Shown: positions 1 through 5,213 of the stretch, one piece after another | Layout of the letters: every line of letters starts with the position of its first letter | How positions within the stretch are numbered: the first letter of the stretch is position 1 | Position numbers and translations under genes: made by a program | The notes under the pieces: generated by a model | Told to the model about the DNA's origin: nothing | What the model saw: only the letters and a program-made list of their open reading frames with translations | Databases searched by the model: none | Assembly (NCBI GenBank): GCA_017354595.1 | Contig: JAFMQQ010000246.1 | Location: forward strand, 1-5,475 | DNA: 5,475 bases | Direction of reading: 5' to 3' | From: Micromonosporaceae bacterium | GTDB taxonomy: Bacteria; Actinomycetota; Actinomycetes; Mycobacteriales; Micromonosporaceae

Positions 1-481
1 CGGCCACGTCGTCGAGCGGGAACGGCAGGCCGCGGTCCAGCCCGAAGGCGCGCAGGTTCGCGGCGGCCGCGGACGACATGCAGAACCGTCCATTGTAGTC
101 AATGTTCGCGGTACGCAGCACCGTGCGGGCGAACTTGCCCAGCGCGTACGCCTTCTCGTTGGTCAGCCCACCACCGCCGAAGACGGCGACCGCGTCCCGG
201 CCATGCCGGGCCTGGATCCGGTGGACTCCGCTCACCACGCGCCGCAGCGCCTCGTCCCAGCCGGCCGGGTGCAGTTCACCACCCGGGTCGCGTACCAGTG
301 GAGTGGTCAACCGGGCCTGCGGGCGCAGCAGTTGCGCCGCCGTCCACCCCTTGATGCACAGCGCCCCGGTGTCGGTGGCGACCACCCGTACCGGTTCGCC
401 GCCCGGCTCCCGCACGGGCGCCAGCCCCATCCCGCACTGCAACGCGCAGTACGGGCACCGGGTGGCGACCGGATCGGACAT
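1..481 (-). CDS. nasA: Assimilatory nitrate reductase, catalytic subunit (N-terminal 160 residues, runs off the window)
   Basis: This is the N-terminus of a molybdenum bis-MGD oxidoreductase that reduces nitrate to nitrite in the cytoplasm for nitrogen assimilation. Cys9, Cys12, Cys16 (CPYCALQC) and Cys42 (LCIKG) form the expected CxxC-x3-C-x25-C [4Fe-4S] site, and Lys44 follows as in the family. FGGGGLTNEKAY (residues 101-112) and IDYNGRFCMSSAAAA (127-141) match the NasA/NarB group; Cys134 is the expected molybdenum ligand. There is no Tat signal, which fits a cytoplasmic enzyme. The ATG start places the first cluster cysteine at residue 9, as is usual. I see no good Shine-Dalgarno before it; a weak GACTCT stands 7 nt upstream, so a leaderless start is possible. 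The rest of the gene lies left of position 1. A formate dehydrogenase-like relative is less likely, given the NGRFCMSS motif and the neighbouring nnaR and sirB. Confidence 0.93.
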   Translation of the reverse strand, partial: MSDPVATRCPYCALQCGMGLAPVREPGGEPVRVVATDTGALCIKGWTAAQLLRPQARLTTPLVRDPGGELHPAGWDEALRRVVSGVHRIQARHGRDAVAVFGGGGLTNEKAYALGKFARTVLRTANIDYNGRFCMSSAAAANLRAFGLDRGLPFPLDDVA

Positions 482-527
482 GCCGCACAGAGTCGGCCGC
501 GTTGTTTACGCGCACCGCACCCGGCCG

Positions 528-543
528 GTTACCCAGCTGGTAC
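528..543. promoter_or_regulatory. Possible GlnR-type site in the nasA/nnaR divergent region
   Basis: GTTAC (528-532), six bases, then GGTAC (539-543) gives the AC-n9-AC spacing of actinobacterial GlnR sites (gTnAc-n6-GaAAc). The first half matches well; the second keeps only G, A and C. The site lies in the 104-bp region shared by a nitrate reductase gene and an nnaR-type gene, where GlnR control is expected from known homologues. The motif is short and GTAC is common in this DNA, so chance is a real alternative. I found no convincing -35/-10 pair for either gene here. Confidence 0.3.
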
Positions 544-573
544 CAATCGCTCGCCCTGGGCTGTGTTGCGCGC

Positions 574-579
574 GAGGAG
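574..579 (+). promoter_or_regulatory. Shine-Dalgarno of nnaR, fixes its start
   Basis: GAGGAG lies 6 nt before the ATG at 586. This supports that ATG over an in-frame ATG at 502, which would add 28 residues with no family character and cover most of the divergent regulatory region. Confidence 0.75.
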
Positions 580-585
580 CCGATA

Positions 586-1827
586 ATGCGGGCGACGCGG
601 TCTGGCAATCCGCGCGTAACACCCTTCTCCGACACTCCCGGGGTGGCCGTCGGCGACGCGAGCATCGAGCCGCTGGTCGGGTTCACCGTCGGGGTGACCG
701 CGGACCGGCGGCGGGACGAGCTGTCCACATTGCTCCAGCGGCGTGGCGCCCGGGTGATCGAGGCGCCGACGATCCGGATCGCGCCGCTCGAGGACGACCT
801 GGAGCTGCACGCCGCGACCCGGCGTTGCCTTACCGCACCGGTTGACTACGCGGTGGCCACGACCGGAGTGGGCTGGCGGGGTTGGATGGCCGCCGCGGAC
901 GGGTTCGGTCTCGGCGAGCCGCTGCGCGACGCGCTGAGCCGGGCGGTGGTGATCTCGCGCGGCCCCAAGGCGACCGGGGCGGTACGCGCATGCGGACTGC
1001 GGGAGGCGTTCTCACCGGACTCGGAGGCGAACGACGGGCTGCTCGCCTGGCTGCTGGAGCGCGAGCTGGCCGGCCGGCGGGTGGTGGTACAGGAGCACGG
1101 CGCACCGCTGCCCGAGTTCGTCACCGGACTGCGCGAGCGCGGCGCCGAGGTGATTCCGGTCCCGGTGTACCGGTGGCTGCCCGCGCTCGACCTCGTGCCG
1201 GTGGCCCGGCTGGTCGACGCGGTACTGCGCCGCGAGGTGGACGCGGTGACGTTCACCAGCGCCCCGGCCGCGGCGAACTTCCTGGCGGTCGCGGCGGACT
1301 CGGTGCGCACCGCCGAGCCTGCCCGGGGTGTCGAGCCTGCCCGGGGTGTCGAGCCTGCCCGGGGTGCCGAGATGCGCGAGGCTTTCGGCGGGGGTGTACT
1401 GCCGGCGTGCATCGGGCCGGTCTGTGCCCGGCCGTTGCTGGACGCCGCGATCCCGGCCGTCTGGCCGGACCGCGGCCGGCTCGGCAAGCTGGTACAGCTG
1501 GTGGTCGAACACCTCAGCCGGCGCGGCCGGCTGGCCTTCCACGCCCGTGGCGTACCGATCGTGGTGCAGGGCAACGCGGTGGTCGCCAGTGGTACCGCCA
1601 TTCTGCTGCCACCGGCACCCGCCGCGGTGCTGCGGGCGCTGGCCGCCGAGCCGGGGCGGGTGCTGTCCCGGCGGGAGCTGTTGCGCCGGGCGTGGTACCA
1701 GCCGGGCGCGGTGGCCGAGCACACCGTGGACGCCTCGGTCGGCCGGCTGCGCGCCGCACTCGGCGACCTGGCCTGGCTGGTCGGTACGGTCAACAAGCGC
1801 GGGTACCGGATCGAGGTGGACCAGTGA
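586..1827 (+). CDS. nnaR: NnaR-type regulator: HemD-like domain fused to OmpR/PhoB-type winged helix
   Basis: The protein has 413 residues. Residues about 30-312 look like a uroporphyrinogen-III synthase (HemD) fold, with GVTADRRRDEL (36-46), ISRGPKATGAV (123-133), PVYRW (193-197), VTFTSAPAAANF (221-232) and ACIGPVCARPL (274-284). Residues about 320-413 are a Trans_reg_C winged helix: GRVLSRRELLRRAW, then HTVDASVGRLRAAL, ending in VNKRGYRIEVD. This architecture is that of Rv0260c of M. tuberculosis and of NnaR in Streptomyces and Mycobacterium, which acts with GlnR on nitrate/nitrite assimilation genes. Its place opposite nasA and just before sirB supports that role. Whether the HemD part still makes uroporphyrinogen III, or only senses a tetrapyrrole or other ligand, cannot be read from sequence. 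It has no receiver domain, so it is not a classical two-component regulator. Residues 244-261 are a threefold hexapeptide repeat. The stop overlaps the sirB start. Confidence 0.9.
   Translation: MRATRSGNPRVTPFSDTPGVAVGDASIEPLVGFTVGVTADRRRDELSTLLQRRGARVIEAPTIRIAPLEDDLELHAATRRCLTAPVDYAVATTGVGWRGWMAAADGFGLGEPLRDALSRAVVISRGPKATGAVRACGLREAFSPDSEANDGLLAWLLERELAGRRVVVQEHGAPLPEFVTGLRERGAEVIPVPVYRWLPALDLVPVARLVDAVLRREVDAVTFTSAPAAANFLAVAADSVRTAEPARGVEPARGVEPARGAEMREAFGGGVLPACIGPVCARPLLDAAIPAVWPDRGRLGKLVQLVVEHLSRRGRLAFHARGVPIVVQGNAVVASGTAILLPPAPAAVLRALAAEPGRVLSRRELLRRAWYQPGAVAEHTVDASVGRLRAALGDLAWLVGTVNKRGYRIEVDQ
1315..1368 (+). repeat. Three tandem 18-bp in-frame repeats inside nnaR
   Basis: The unit GAGCCTGCCCGGGGTGTC occurs at 1315-1332 and 1333-1350, and with one change (final TC to CC) at 1351-1368. 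It encodes EPARGV, EPARGV and EPARGA. The repeat falls between the FTSAPAA helix and the ACIGPVC strand of the HemD-like domain, so it probably extends a surface loop. Near-identity at the DNA level points to recent expansion, and unit number may vary between strains without breaking the frame. Confidence 0.97.
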
Positions 1828-2615
1828 ACCCGGCCAGCCGGCGCCCGGCCGGGTCGGGTCCGGTGCTGGTACTCGCCGCGCACGGCACCGCATGGCGCTG
1901 CGGCCTGGCCACCGCCGAGGCGATCGCGCGCCGGGTCGGCCAGGCCCGCCCGGAGCTGACGGTACGGCTGGCGTACCTGGATGTGGCCCGGCCGCGCCTG
2001 CCCGACGTACTCGCCGGCTGCCAGGGGGAGGTGGTTGTGGTACCGCTGCTGCTCTCCACCGGGTACCACGTCCGGCTCGACATCCCGGCCGTGGTCGCCG
2101 GCGCCTGCTGCCGGGCCCGGGTGGCTCCGCCGCTCGGGCCCGATCCGCTACTCGCCACCGCTCTTGCCGATCGCCTTACCGGGGCCGGCTGGCCCGACCA
2201 GCCGACCGGGGCGCGCCGTGGCGGCGTGGTACTCGCCGCGGCGGGATCGCGCGAGCCGCAGACCGCGAGCCAGGTCGCCGCGATGGCCGGGCTGCTGGAG
2301 CACCGCCTCGGGCGGCCGGTCACCCCCGCGTACGTCCACAGTGGAGTGTCAGGCGTGGTCGACCTGCGGACCGCGGTGCGCGGCAGCCCGCGGCGCCCGA
2401 CCATCGCCACCTACCTGCTCGCCGACGGCTACTTTGCGCGCCAGGTCGCCGCCGCGGCCGTGGAGCTGGGTGCGCCGGTCGCCGCCCCGATCGGCGCCCA
2501 CCCGGCGCTGGTCACCCTCGTACTGCGCCGCTACGCCGAGGTGGTGGGGCAGCCGCAGCCAGGCGTCCTTCGCCGTGGAGTCCCCCGACTCGACTTCTCC
2601 ATCACGCACGACTGA
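1824..2615 (+). CDS. sirB: Sirohydrochlorin ferrochelatase (SirB/CbiX family)
   Basis: This enzyme inserts Fe2+ into sirohydrochlorin to make siroheme, the cofactor of assimilatory nitrite and sulfite reductases. The 263 residues show the two-lobed long form. The N-terminal lobe has LVLAAHGTAW with His20 and VVPLLLSTGYHVRLDIP with His82, the expected metal-binding pair. The C-terminal lobe keeps the fold pattern (VVLAAAGSREPQ, 136-146; ATYLLADGYFARQV, 195-208) but has Ala140 in place of the first His and no second His. One active site in the N-terminal half is typical of SirB. The GTG start overlaps the nnaR stop (GTGA, 4 nt), so translation is probably coupled. An ATG further in would remove the His20 strand. 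The last ~20 residues look like an extension; its final 14 nt overlap the convergent exporter gene. Cobalt insertion for cobalamin (CbiX) is the alternative, but the nitrate context favours siroheme. Confidence 0.88.
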   Translation: MNPASRRPAGSGPVLVLAAHGTAWRCGLATAEAIARRVGQARPELTVRLAYLDVARPRLPDVLAGCQGEVVVVPLLLSTGYHVRLDIPAVVAGACCRARVAPPLGPDPLLATALADRLTGAGWPDQPTGARRGGVVLAAAGSREPQTASQVAAMAGLLEHRLGRPVTPAYVHSGVSGVVDLRTAVRGSPRRPTIATYLLADGYFARQVAAAAVELGAPVAAPIGAHPALVTLVLRRYAEVVGQPQPGVLRRGVPRLDFSITHD

Positions 2616-3873
2616 CGGCGGCCCCAGGCTCCACCTGCCCGGCCTCGTCCGGTGCGGCCACCACCGCCGGTACCGCCGCCTCCGCCATGGCGCGCCGCCG
2701 GTGCGCGATCGCCGGGCGCAGCGCCAGCACCACGGCCGCCGACGCCGCGCCGGTCACCAGGCAGGCCAGCCAGAGCAGGTTGGGATCCAGCCCGTAGAGC
2801 CGGGTGCCGAGAAGCGGCCCGAGCAGCGCGGAGGCGCCGAACGCCATGCCGATCACACCGTTGTACCGGCCGCGCAGCTGCGCCGGTGCGATCTCCGCGA
2901 CCAGCGCCGGCCCCACCGCGTTGAAGGCGATCTCGCCGACGGTCCAGACCAGTACCGTGAGGGCGAAGACCGGGATCGATCGGGCGAACCCGGTCAACGC
3001 GAAGCCCAGGCCCATCACCAGTGAGGCGACGGCCATGGTGGGCGCCACCGGCAGCCGGTCGGCCAGGCGGAGCACCAGCGGCTGTGCCGCGATGACCACG
3101 ATCGGGTTGACCGCGTAGATCAGGCCGAACGCGGTCGCGGTCAGACCGCTCGCCCGGACCGCGAGCGGCAGCGTGACGAACTGTTGCATGTAGACAGTCG
3201 AGCTGAGCACCGTCGAGGCGAACAGCCCGAGCGCGATGCCGTCGGAGAGCACCCGGCGGTAGCCGCCGTGCTCGCCCGGACCCGGCTCGGGTCGGGTCTC
3301 CGGTACCGCCCGGGCGATGACGGCCGCGAAGGCGAGACAGGTCACCGCGTCGGCGGCGAACAGCAGCCAGTAGGACCGGTCGGCGAGCAGCCCGCCGAGG
3401 ACTCCGGAGACCGCCACGCCCAGGTTGATCGCCCAGTAGATCAGCGCGAAGGCCCGCGGTCGGGCGGCGGCGGGTACCAGGTCGGCGACGGCCGCCTGCA
3501 GCGCCGGCCGGTACAGGTCGATCATGAGGCCGGTCAGCGTGGCGGCGACGGCGATCAGCGCGAGTTGGCGCACCGAAGCGAGCAGCATGAAGCAGGCCGC
3601 GGTGCCGGCCATCCCGGTCACCAGCGTGAACCGCCGGCCGTACCGGTCGGCCAGGTAGCCGCCGAGGATCTGCGAGGCGAACGAGCCCGCACCGAAACAG
3701 GCGATCACCACGCCGACCGTGACCGGCGAGAGCCGGCGCGGCCCGGTCAGGTAGAGCGCGAGGAACGGCTCGACGACGTATCCGATCCGGTTGACGAAGG
3801 TGCCGACCACCAGCGCCCAGAACGGGCGCGGCAGATCGGCGGAGGTGCGGTCCCACCAGTTGCTCAGCTTCAC
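2602..3873 (-). CDS. Major facilitator superfamily exporter (DHA1/MdtH-like), 12 TM
   Basis: This 423-residue integral membrane protein is probably a proton-driven exporter. MFS motif A, GGYLADRYGRR, is at about residues 71-81 between TM2 and TM3. MIDLYRPALQAAVADLV (about 117-133) followed by ALIYWAINLGVAVSGVLGG resembles MdtH-like drug:H+ antiporters. The second half carries IAPAQLRGRYNGVIG, also typical. The charged loop near 190-207 (RPEPGPGEHGG) is the central loop, and the C-terminal ~30 residues are a soluble tail. I chose GTG 3873 (VKLSNWWDRT...) because the N-terminus then has family length and a TAGTCT -10 stands 7 nt upstream. GTG at 3903 (ten residues longer) is the alternative; neither has a good Shine-Dalgarno. 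Iron-box-like dyads lie upstream, so siderophore or metal-chelate export is a possible role, but no substrate can be read from the sequence. The stop overlaps the sirB end by 14 nt, tail to tail. Confidence 0.9.
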   Translation of the reverse strand: MKLSNWWDRTSADLPRPFWALVVGTFVNRIGYVVEPFLALYLTGPRRLSPVTVGVVIACFGAGSFASQILGGYLADRYGRRFTLVTGMAGTAACFMLLASVRQLALIAVAATLTGLMIDLYRPALQAAVADLVPAAARPRAFALIYWAINLGVAVSGVLGGLLADRSYWLLFAADAVTCLAFAAVIARAVPETRPEPGPGEHGGYRRVLSDGIALGLFASTVLSSTVYMQQFVTLPLAVRASGLTATAFGLIYAVNPIVVIAAQPLVLRLADRLPVAPTMAVASLVMGLGFALTGFARSIPVFALTVLVWTVGEIAFNAVGPALVAEIAPAQLRGRYNGVIGMAFGASALLGPLLGTRLYGLDPNLLWLACLVTGAASAAVVLALRPAIAHRRRAMAEAAVPAVVAAPDEAGQVEPGAAVSRA

Positions 3874-3880
3874 GCCGGGC

Positions 3881-3886
3881 AGACTA
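3881..3886 (-). promoter_or_regulatory. Candidate -10 element for the MFS gene (leaderless start)
   Basis: TAGTCT on the minus strand fits TANNNT and ends 7 nt before GTG 3873, the spacing expected if transcription begins at the start codon. No clear -35 is seen 16-19 nt further up. If this is right, the dyads at 3914-3947 lie at about -41 to -74 of the MFS transcript. Confidence 0.4.
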
Positions 3887-3913
3887 TGGCCCCGGTACGA
3901 CACTTCCCACCGG

Positions 3914-3947
3914 TTTAGCCTTGCCTAAAGGTTTAGTTACGGCTAAC
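3914..3947. promoter_or_regulatory. Two tandem dyads resembling DtxR/IdeR iron boxes
   Basis: TTTAG-CCTTGC-CTAAA (3914-3929) and TTTAG-TTACGG-CTAAC (3932-3947) are two inverted repeats with 6-nt centres, 2 nt apart. CTAAA-GG-TTTAG across the join is also symmetric. The IdeR/DmdR consensus TTAGGTTAGGCTAACCTAA contains the same TTAG-N6-CTAA lattice. By hand I count 13 of 19 matches at 3910-3928 (minus strand) and 13 of 19 at 3933-3951 (plus strand). The stretch is AT-rich against its surroundings. Binding by an iron-dependent DtxR-family repressor is the favoured reading; the operator of the neighbouring HTH protein is the alternative. Confidence 0.6.
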
Positions 3948-3949
3948 AT
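3921..3949 (+). promoter_or_regulatory. Promoter of the HTH gene, embedded in the dyads
   Basis: TTGCCT (3921-3926), a 17-nt spacer and TAACAT (3944-3949) form a sigma-70-like promoter. It predicts a transcript start near 3956 and a leader of about 35 nt. Both elements overlap the dyads, so a bound repressor would block polymerase. Confidence 0.55.
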
Positions 3950-3977
3950 GGTCCGGGTACCGGTCGCGAGCCCTGGC

Positions 3978-3984
3978 AGGAGAA
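3978..3984 (+). promoter_or_regulatory. Shine-Dalgarno of the HTH gene
   Basis: AGGAGAA ends 6 nt before the ATG at 3991. It is among the strongest ribosome binding sites in the window and settles this start. Confidence 0.85.
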
Positions 3985-3990
3985 GATCGC

Positions 3991-4305
3991 ATGGCAATCC
4001 GGCGCAACCGCGAAAAGCAGGCCGGCCCGGCGCGCGGCGCCAGCGATGAGCCGGTCGATCTGGTCCGGCTCGTGGTCGACGAAATCACCTGGTACATGCG
4101 GGAACACAAGGTGTCCCGGGGCGAACTCGCCCAGGCGATGAAGGTCTCGCCAGGCCGGGTCAGCCAGATCCTCTCCGCCGACGAGAACCTGACCCTGCGT
4201 ACCCTCGCCGGCGTCTTCGCCGCGCTCCGCGCTCAGGTCGACTTCGGGTTGCGCCCGGTGGACGAGCGCGCCGCGGCGCTCGGCCGGGAGTCCACAGAGG
4301 ACTGA
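3991..4305 (+). CDS. Small XRE-family helix-turn-helix DNA-binding protein
   Basis: This 104-residue protein has one Cro/C1-type HTH at about residues 29-85. SRGELAQAM (42-50) is helix 2, the turn KVSPG follows, and RVSQILSADENLTLRTLAGVFAAL (56-79) holds the recognition helix and the next two helices. The basic N-terminus (IRRNREK) and acidic tail (RESTED) are unstructured in appearance. The form with NLTLRTLA after helix 3 resembles HigA-like antitoxins and small XRE repressors, but no toxin-like gene lies beside it on the same strand, so a toxin-antitoxin role is not supported. It is divergent from the MFS gene, and its own promoter lies within the tandem dyads. It may repress itself and the exporter, or simply be a target of an iron regulator. 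Its 3' end overlaps the next gene by 73 nt tail to tail. The conserved-looking QVDFGLRPVDE stretch lies in the overlap. Confidence 0.85.
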   Translation: MAIRRNREKQAGPARGASDEPVDLVRLVVDEITWYMREHKVSRGELAQAMKVSPGRVSQILSADENLTLRTLAGVFAALRAQVDFGLRPVDERAAALGRESTED

Positions 4306-5102
4306 CGCGAACCCCCGGCCGGTTGGCGCGGTGCCGGTTGGCGCGGGGCGTAGACCCGTGGCGGGGGCGTGAAGACCGGCATCCGGGCCAGGCCCGCGTC
4401 GTGCCCGTACCCCAGCAGGCGGACCAGGTCCCGCTGCGCGTCGTGGTGCAGGATGTCCGCCATCCGGTGCAGATCGTCGAGGTTGCGGGCGTACCGCGGC
4501 TGTTTGGTGGTACGCGAGCCATCCAGCGCCGCTACCACGGCCGGCCGGGCGGCACCCCTCTCGATCAGCAGTACCGCCGCCAGCCGTGCCTCGATCGCCT
4601 TGACCGAAGCGTTGATCCGGCTCCGCCGGCGCTGTACCGCCGACATCCGGTCCCGCATGTACCCCTGATAGAAGCGGGCGGCGAGCAGGATCTCCTCGGC
4701 GCCCCAGTCATCGTCGACCCGCCGTTCGCACCACCGGTCCCGGTCCTCGGCCATGCCTTCGTGCATCCGGGCCAGCAGCCGGGTCAGCCACAGCGTCGCG
4801 ACATTGTGCAGCGTCCCGGTGCGCGCTTCGCCGTCCCGGTTGCGGATCTCGGAGAGCCACAGGCCACTGGGCCCGATCACGCCCAGGCCGAGGAAGACCG
4901 CGTCGAGCCGGTCCACGATCACGGGTACCAGCAGCGCCGCCGCGGTGGAGACGGCGCTGGTAATGACGATCACGAGCAGCGCCCACGGACGGCTACTGCG
5001 GCCGAACGGCCTGCCGACGCCGTGGCAGCGCAGGAACAGGAAGAAGGTCGCCGAGGCGCAGCCCAGCGCGAAGGTCACACCGACCCGCAGCAAAACGCCC
5101 AC
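4233..5102 (-). CDS. Membrane-anchored protein of unknown function
   Basis: I do not recognise this 289-residue protein. Hydrophobic segments at about residues 5-24, 40-62 and 66-83 would give two or three TM helices. The stretch between the first two is basic (RCHGVGRPFGRSSRP). Residues 84-240 look soluble and largely helical, with many charged residues: RMHEGMAEDRDRWCERR, then ARFYQGYMRDRMSAVQRRRSRI, then a DDLHRMADILHHDAQRDLVRLLG segment rich in His and Asp. From about 245 the chain is a Pro/Arg/Ser-rich, low-complexity tail with a doubled APRQP. The GTG start has a modest AAAGG 8-9 nt upstream and a plausible promoter at 5139-5167. GC-rich third positions over the full length and the membrane pattern support a real gene. 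The last 24 codons overlap the HTH gene on the other strand, so the tail may be a recent run-on. No enzyme motif or partner is evident. Confidence 0.75.
   Translation of the reverse strand: MGVLLRVGVTFALGCASATFFLFLRCHGVGRPFGRSSRPWALLVIVITSAVSTAAALLVPVIVDRLDAVFLGLGVIGPSGLWLSEIRNRDGEARTGTLHNVATLWLTRLLARMHEGMAEDRDRWCERRVDDDWGAEEILLAARFYQGYMRDRMSAVQRRRSRINASVKAIEARLAAVLLIERGAARPAVVAALDGSRTTKQPRYARNLDDLHRMADILHHDAQRDLVRLLGYGHDAGLARMPVFTPPPRVYAPRQPAPRQPAGGSRQSSVDSRPSAAARSSTGRNPKST
4319..4348. repeat. Two tandem 15-bp repeats in the tail of the membrane protein gene
   Basis: CCGGTTGGCGCGGTG at 4319-4333 is followed by the same unit with one change (T to G at position 14) at 4334-4348. On the minus strand this encodes the doubled APRQP of the low-complexity tail. 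It lies just past the stop of the HTH gene. Confidence 0.9.
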
Positions 5103-5138
5103 GCGGCCGCCTTTCGCCCCGGCGAGGTTACCAGTAGC

Positions 5139-5167
5139 AAGATAGCGGCGTACGCAGCGTGAGCCAA
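5139..5167 (-). promoter_or_regulatory. Candidate promoter of the unknown membrane protein gene
   Basis: On the minus strand, TTGGCT (5167-5162), 17 nt, then TATCTT (5144-5139) form a sigma-70-like promoter. The predicted start near 5132 would give a leader of about 30 nt before GTG 5102. A second TANNNT (TAACCT, 5130-5125) has no matching -35. Confidence 0.5.
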
Positions 5168-5202
5168 TGGGCTTTCTCGATCTGGCCGGCGGCCGACCTG
5201 CC

Positions 5203-5208
5203 TAGAAT
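5203..5208 (+). promoter_or_regulatory. -10 element of the alpha-galactosidase gene (leaderless start)
   Basis: TAGAAT is a close -10 match and ends 5 nt before GTG 5214, so transcription would begin at or next to the start codon. There is no Shine-Dalgarno before this GTG, which agrees. No convincing -35 is seen, so an activator may be needed. Confidence 0.55.
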
Positions 5209-5213
5209 GCGGC

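Noticed and set aside
582..587. GATAAT as a -10 element
   Set aside because: It overlaps the nnaR start codon and could not serve that gene. No gene starts just downstream, so it is a chance match.
846..2069. Long minus-strand open frame antisense to nnaR and sirB
   Set aside because: It is Ser/Arg/Pro/Thr-rich with no domain pattern, and lies fully opposite two genes with clear family motifs. High GC removes stops from shadow frames.
1328..2797. Long plus-strand frame (489 codons) across nnaR, sirB and the MFS end
   Set aside because: It is Arg/Gly/Pro/Ala-rich low complexity out of frame with recognised genes, and crosses a gene boundary. GC artefact.
2531..3856. 441-codon minus-strand frame overlapping the MFS gene
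   Set aside because: It is an alternative frame of the MFS gene, very rich in Arg and Gly with no membrane segments; the 12-TM frame is clearly the real one.
3184..3918. Plus-strand frame antisense to the MFS gene
   Set aside because: Composition is Gly/Arg/Glu/Gln/His-rich without any motif, and no ribosome binding site. Antisense shadow.
4311..4350. Possible terminator hairpin downstream of the HTH gene
   Set aside because: CCGGCCGG and the GGTTGGCGCGG repeats are GC-rich, but there is no stable stem with a T-run, and the stretch is coding on the other strand.
3991..5102. HTH gene and membrane protein gene as a toxin-antitoxin pair
   Set aside because: They are convergent and not co-transcribed, the second protein is a 289-residue membrane protein, and no toxin motif is seen.
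4323..5162. 279-codon plus-strand frame opposite the unknown membrane protein
   Set aside because: Pro/Gln/Arg/Ala-rich with no hydrophobic core pattern, while the minus frame shows clean membrane segments, a GTG start and a promoter.
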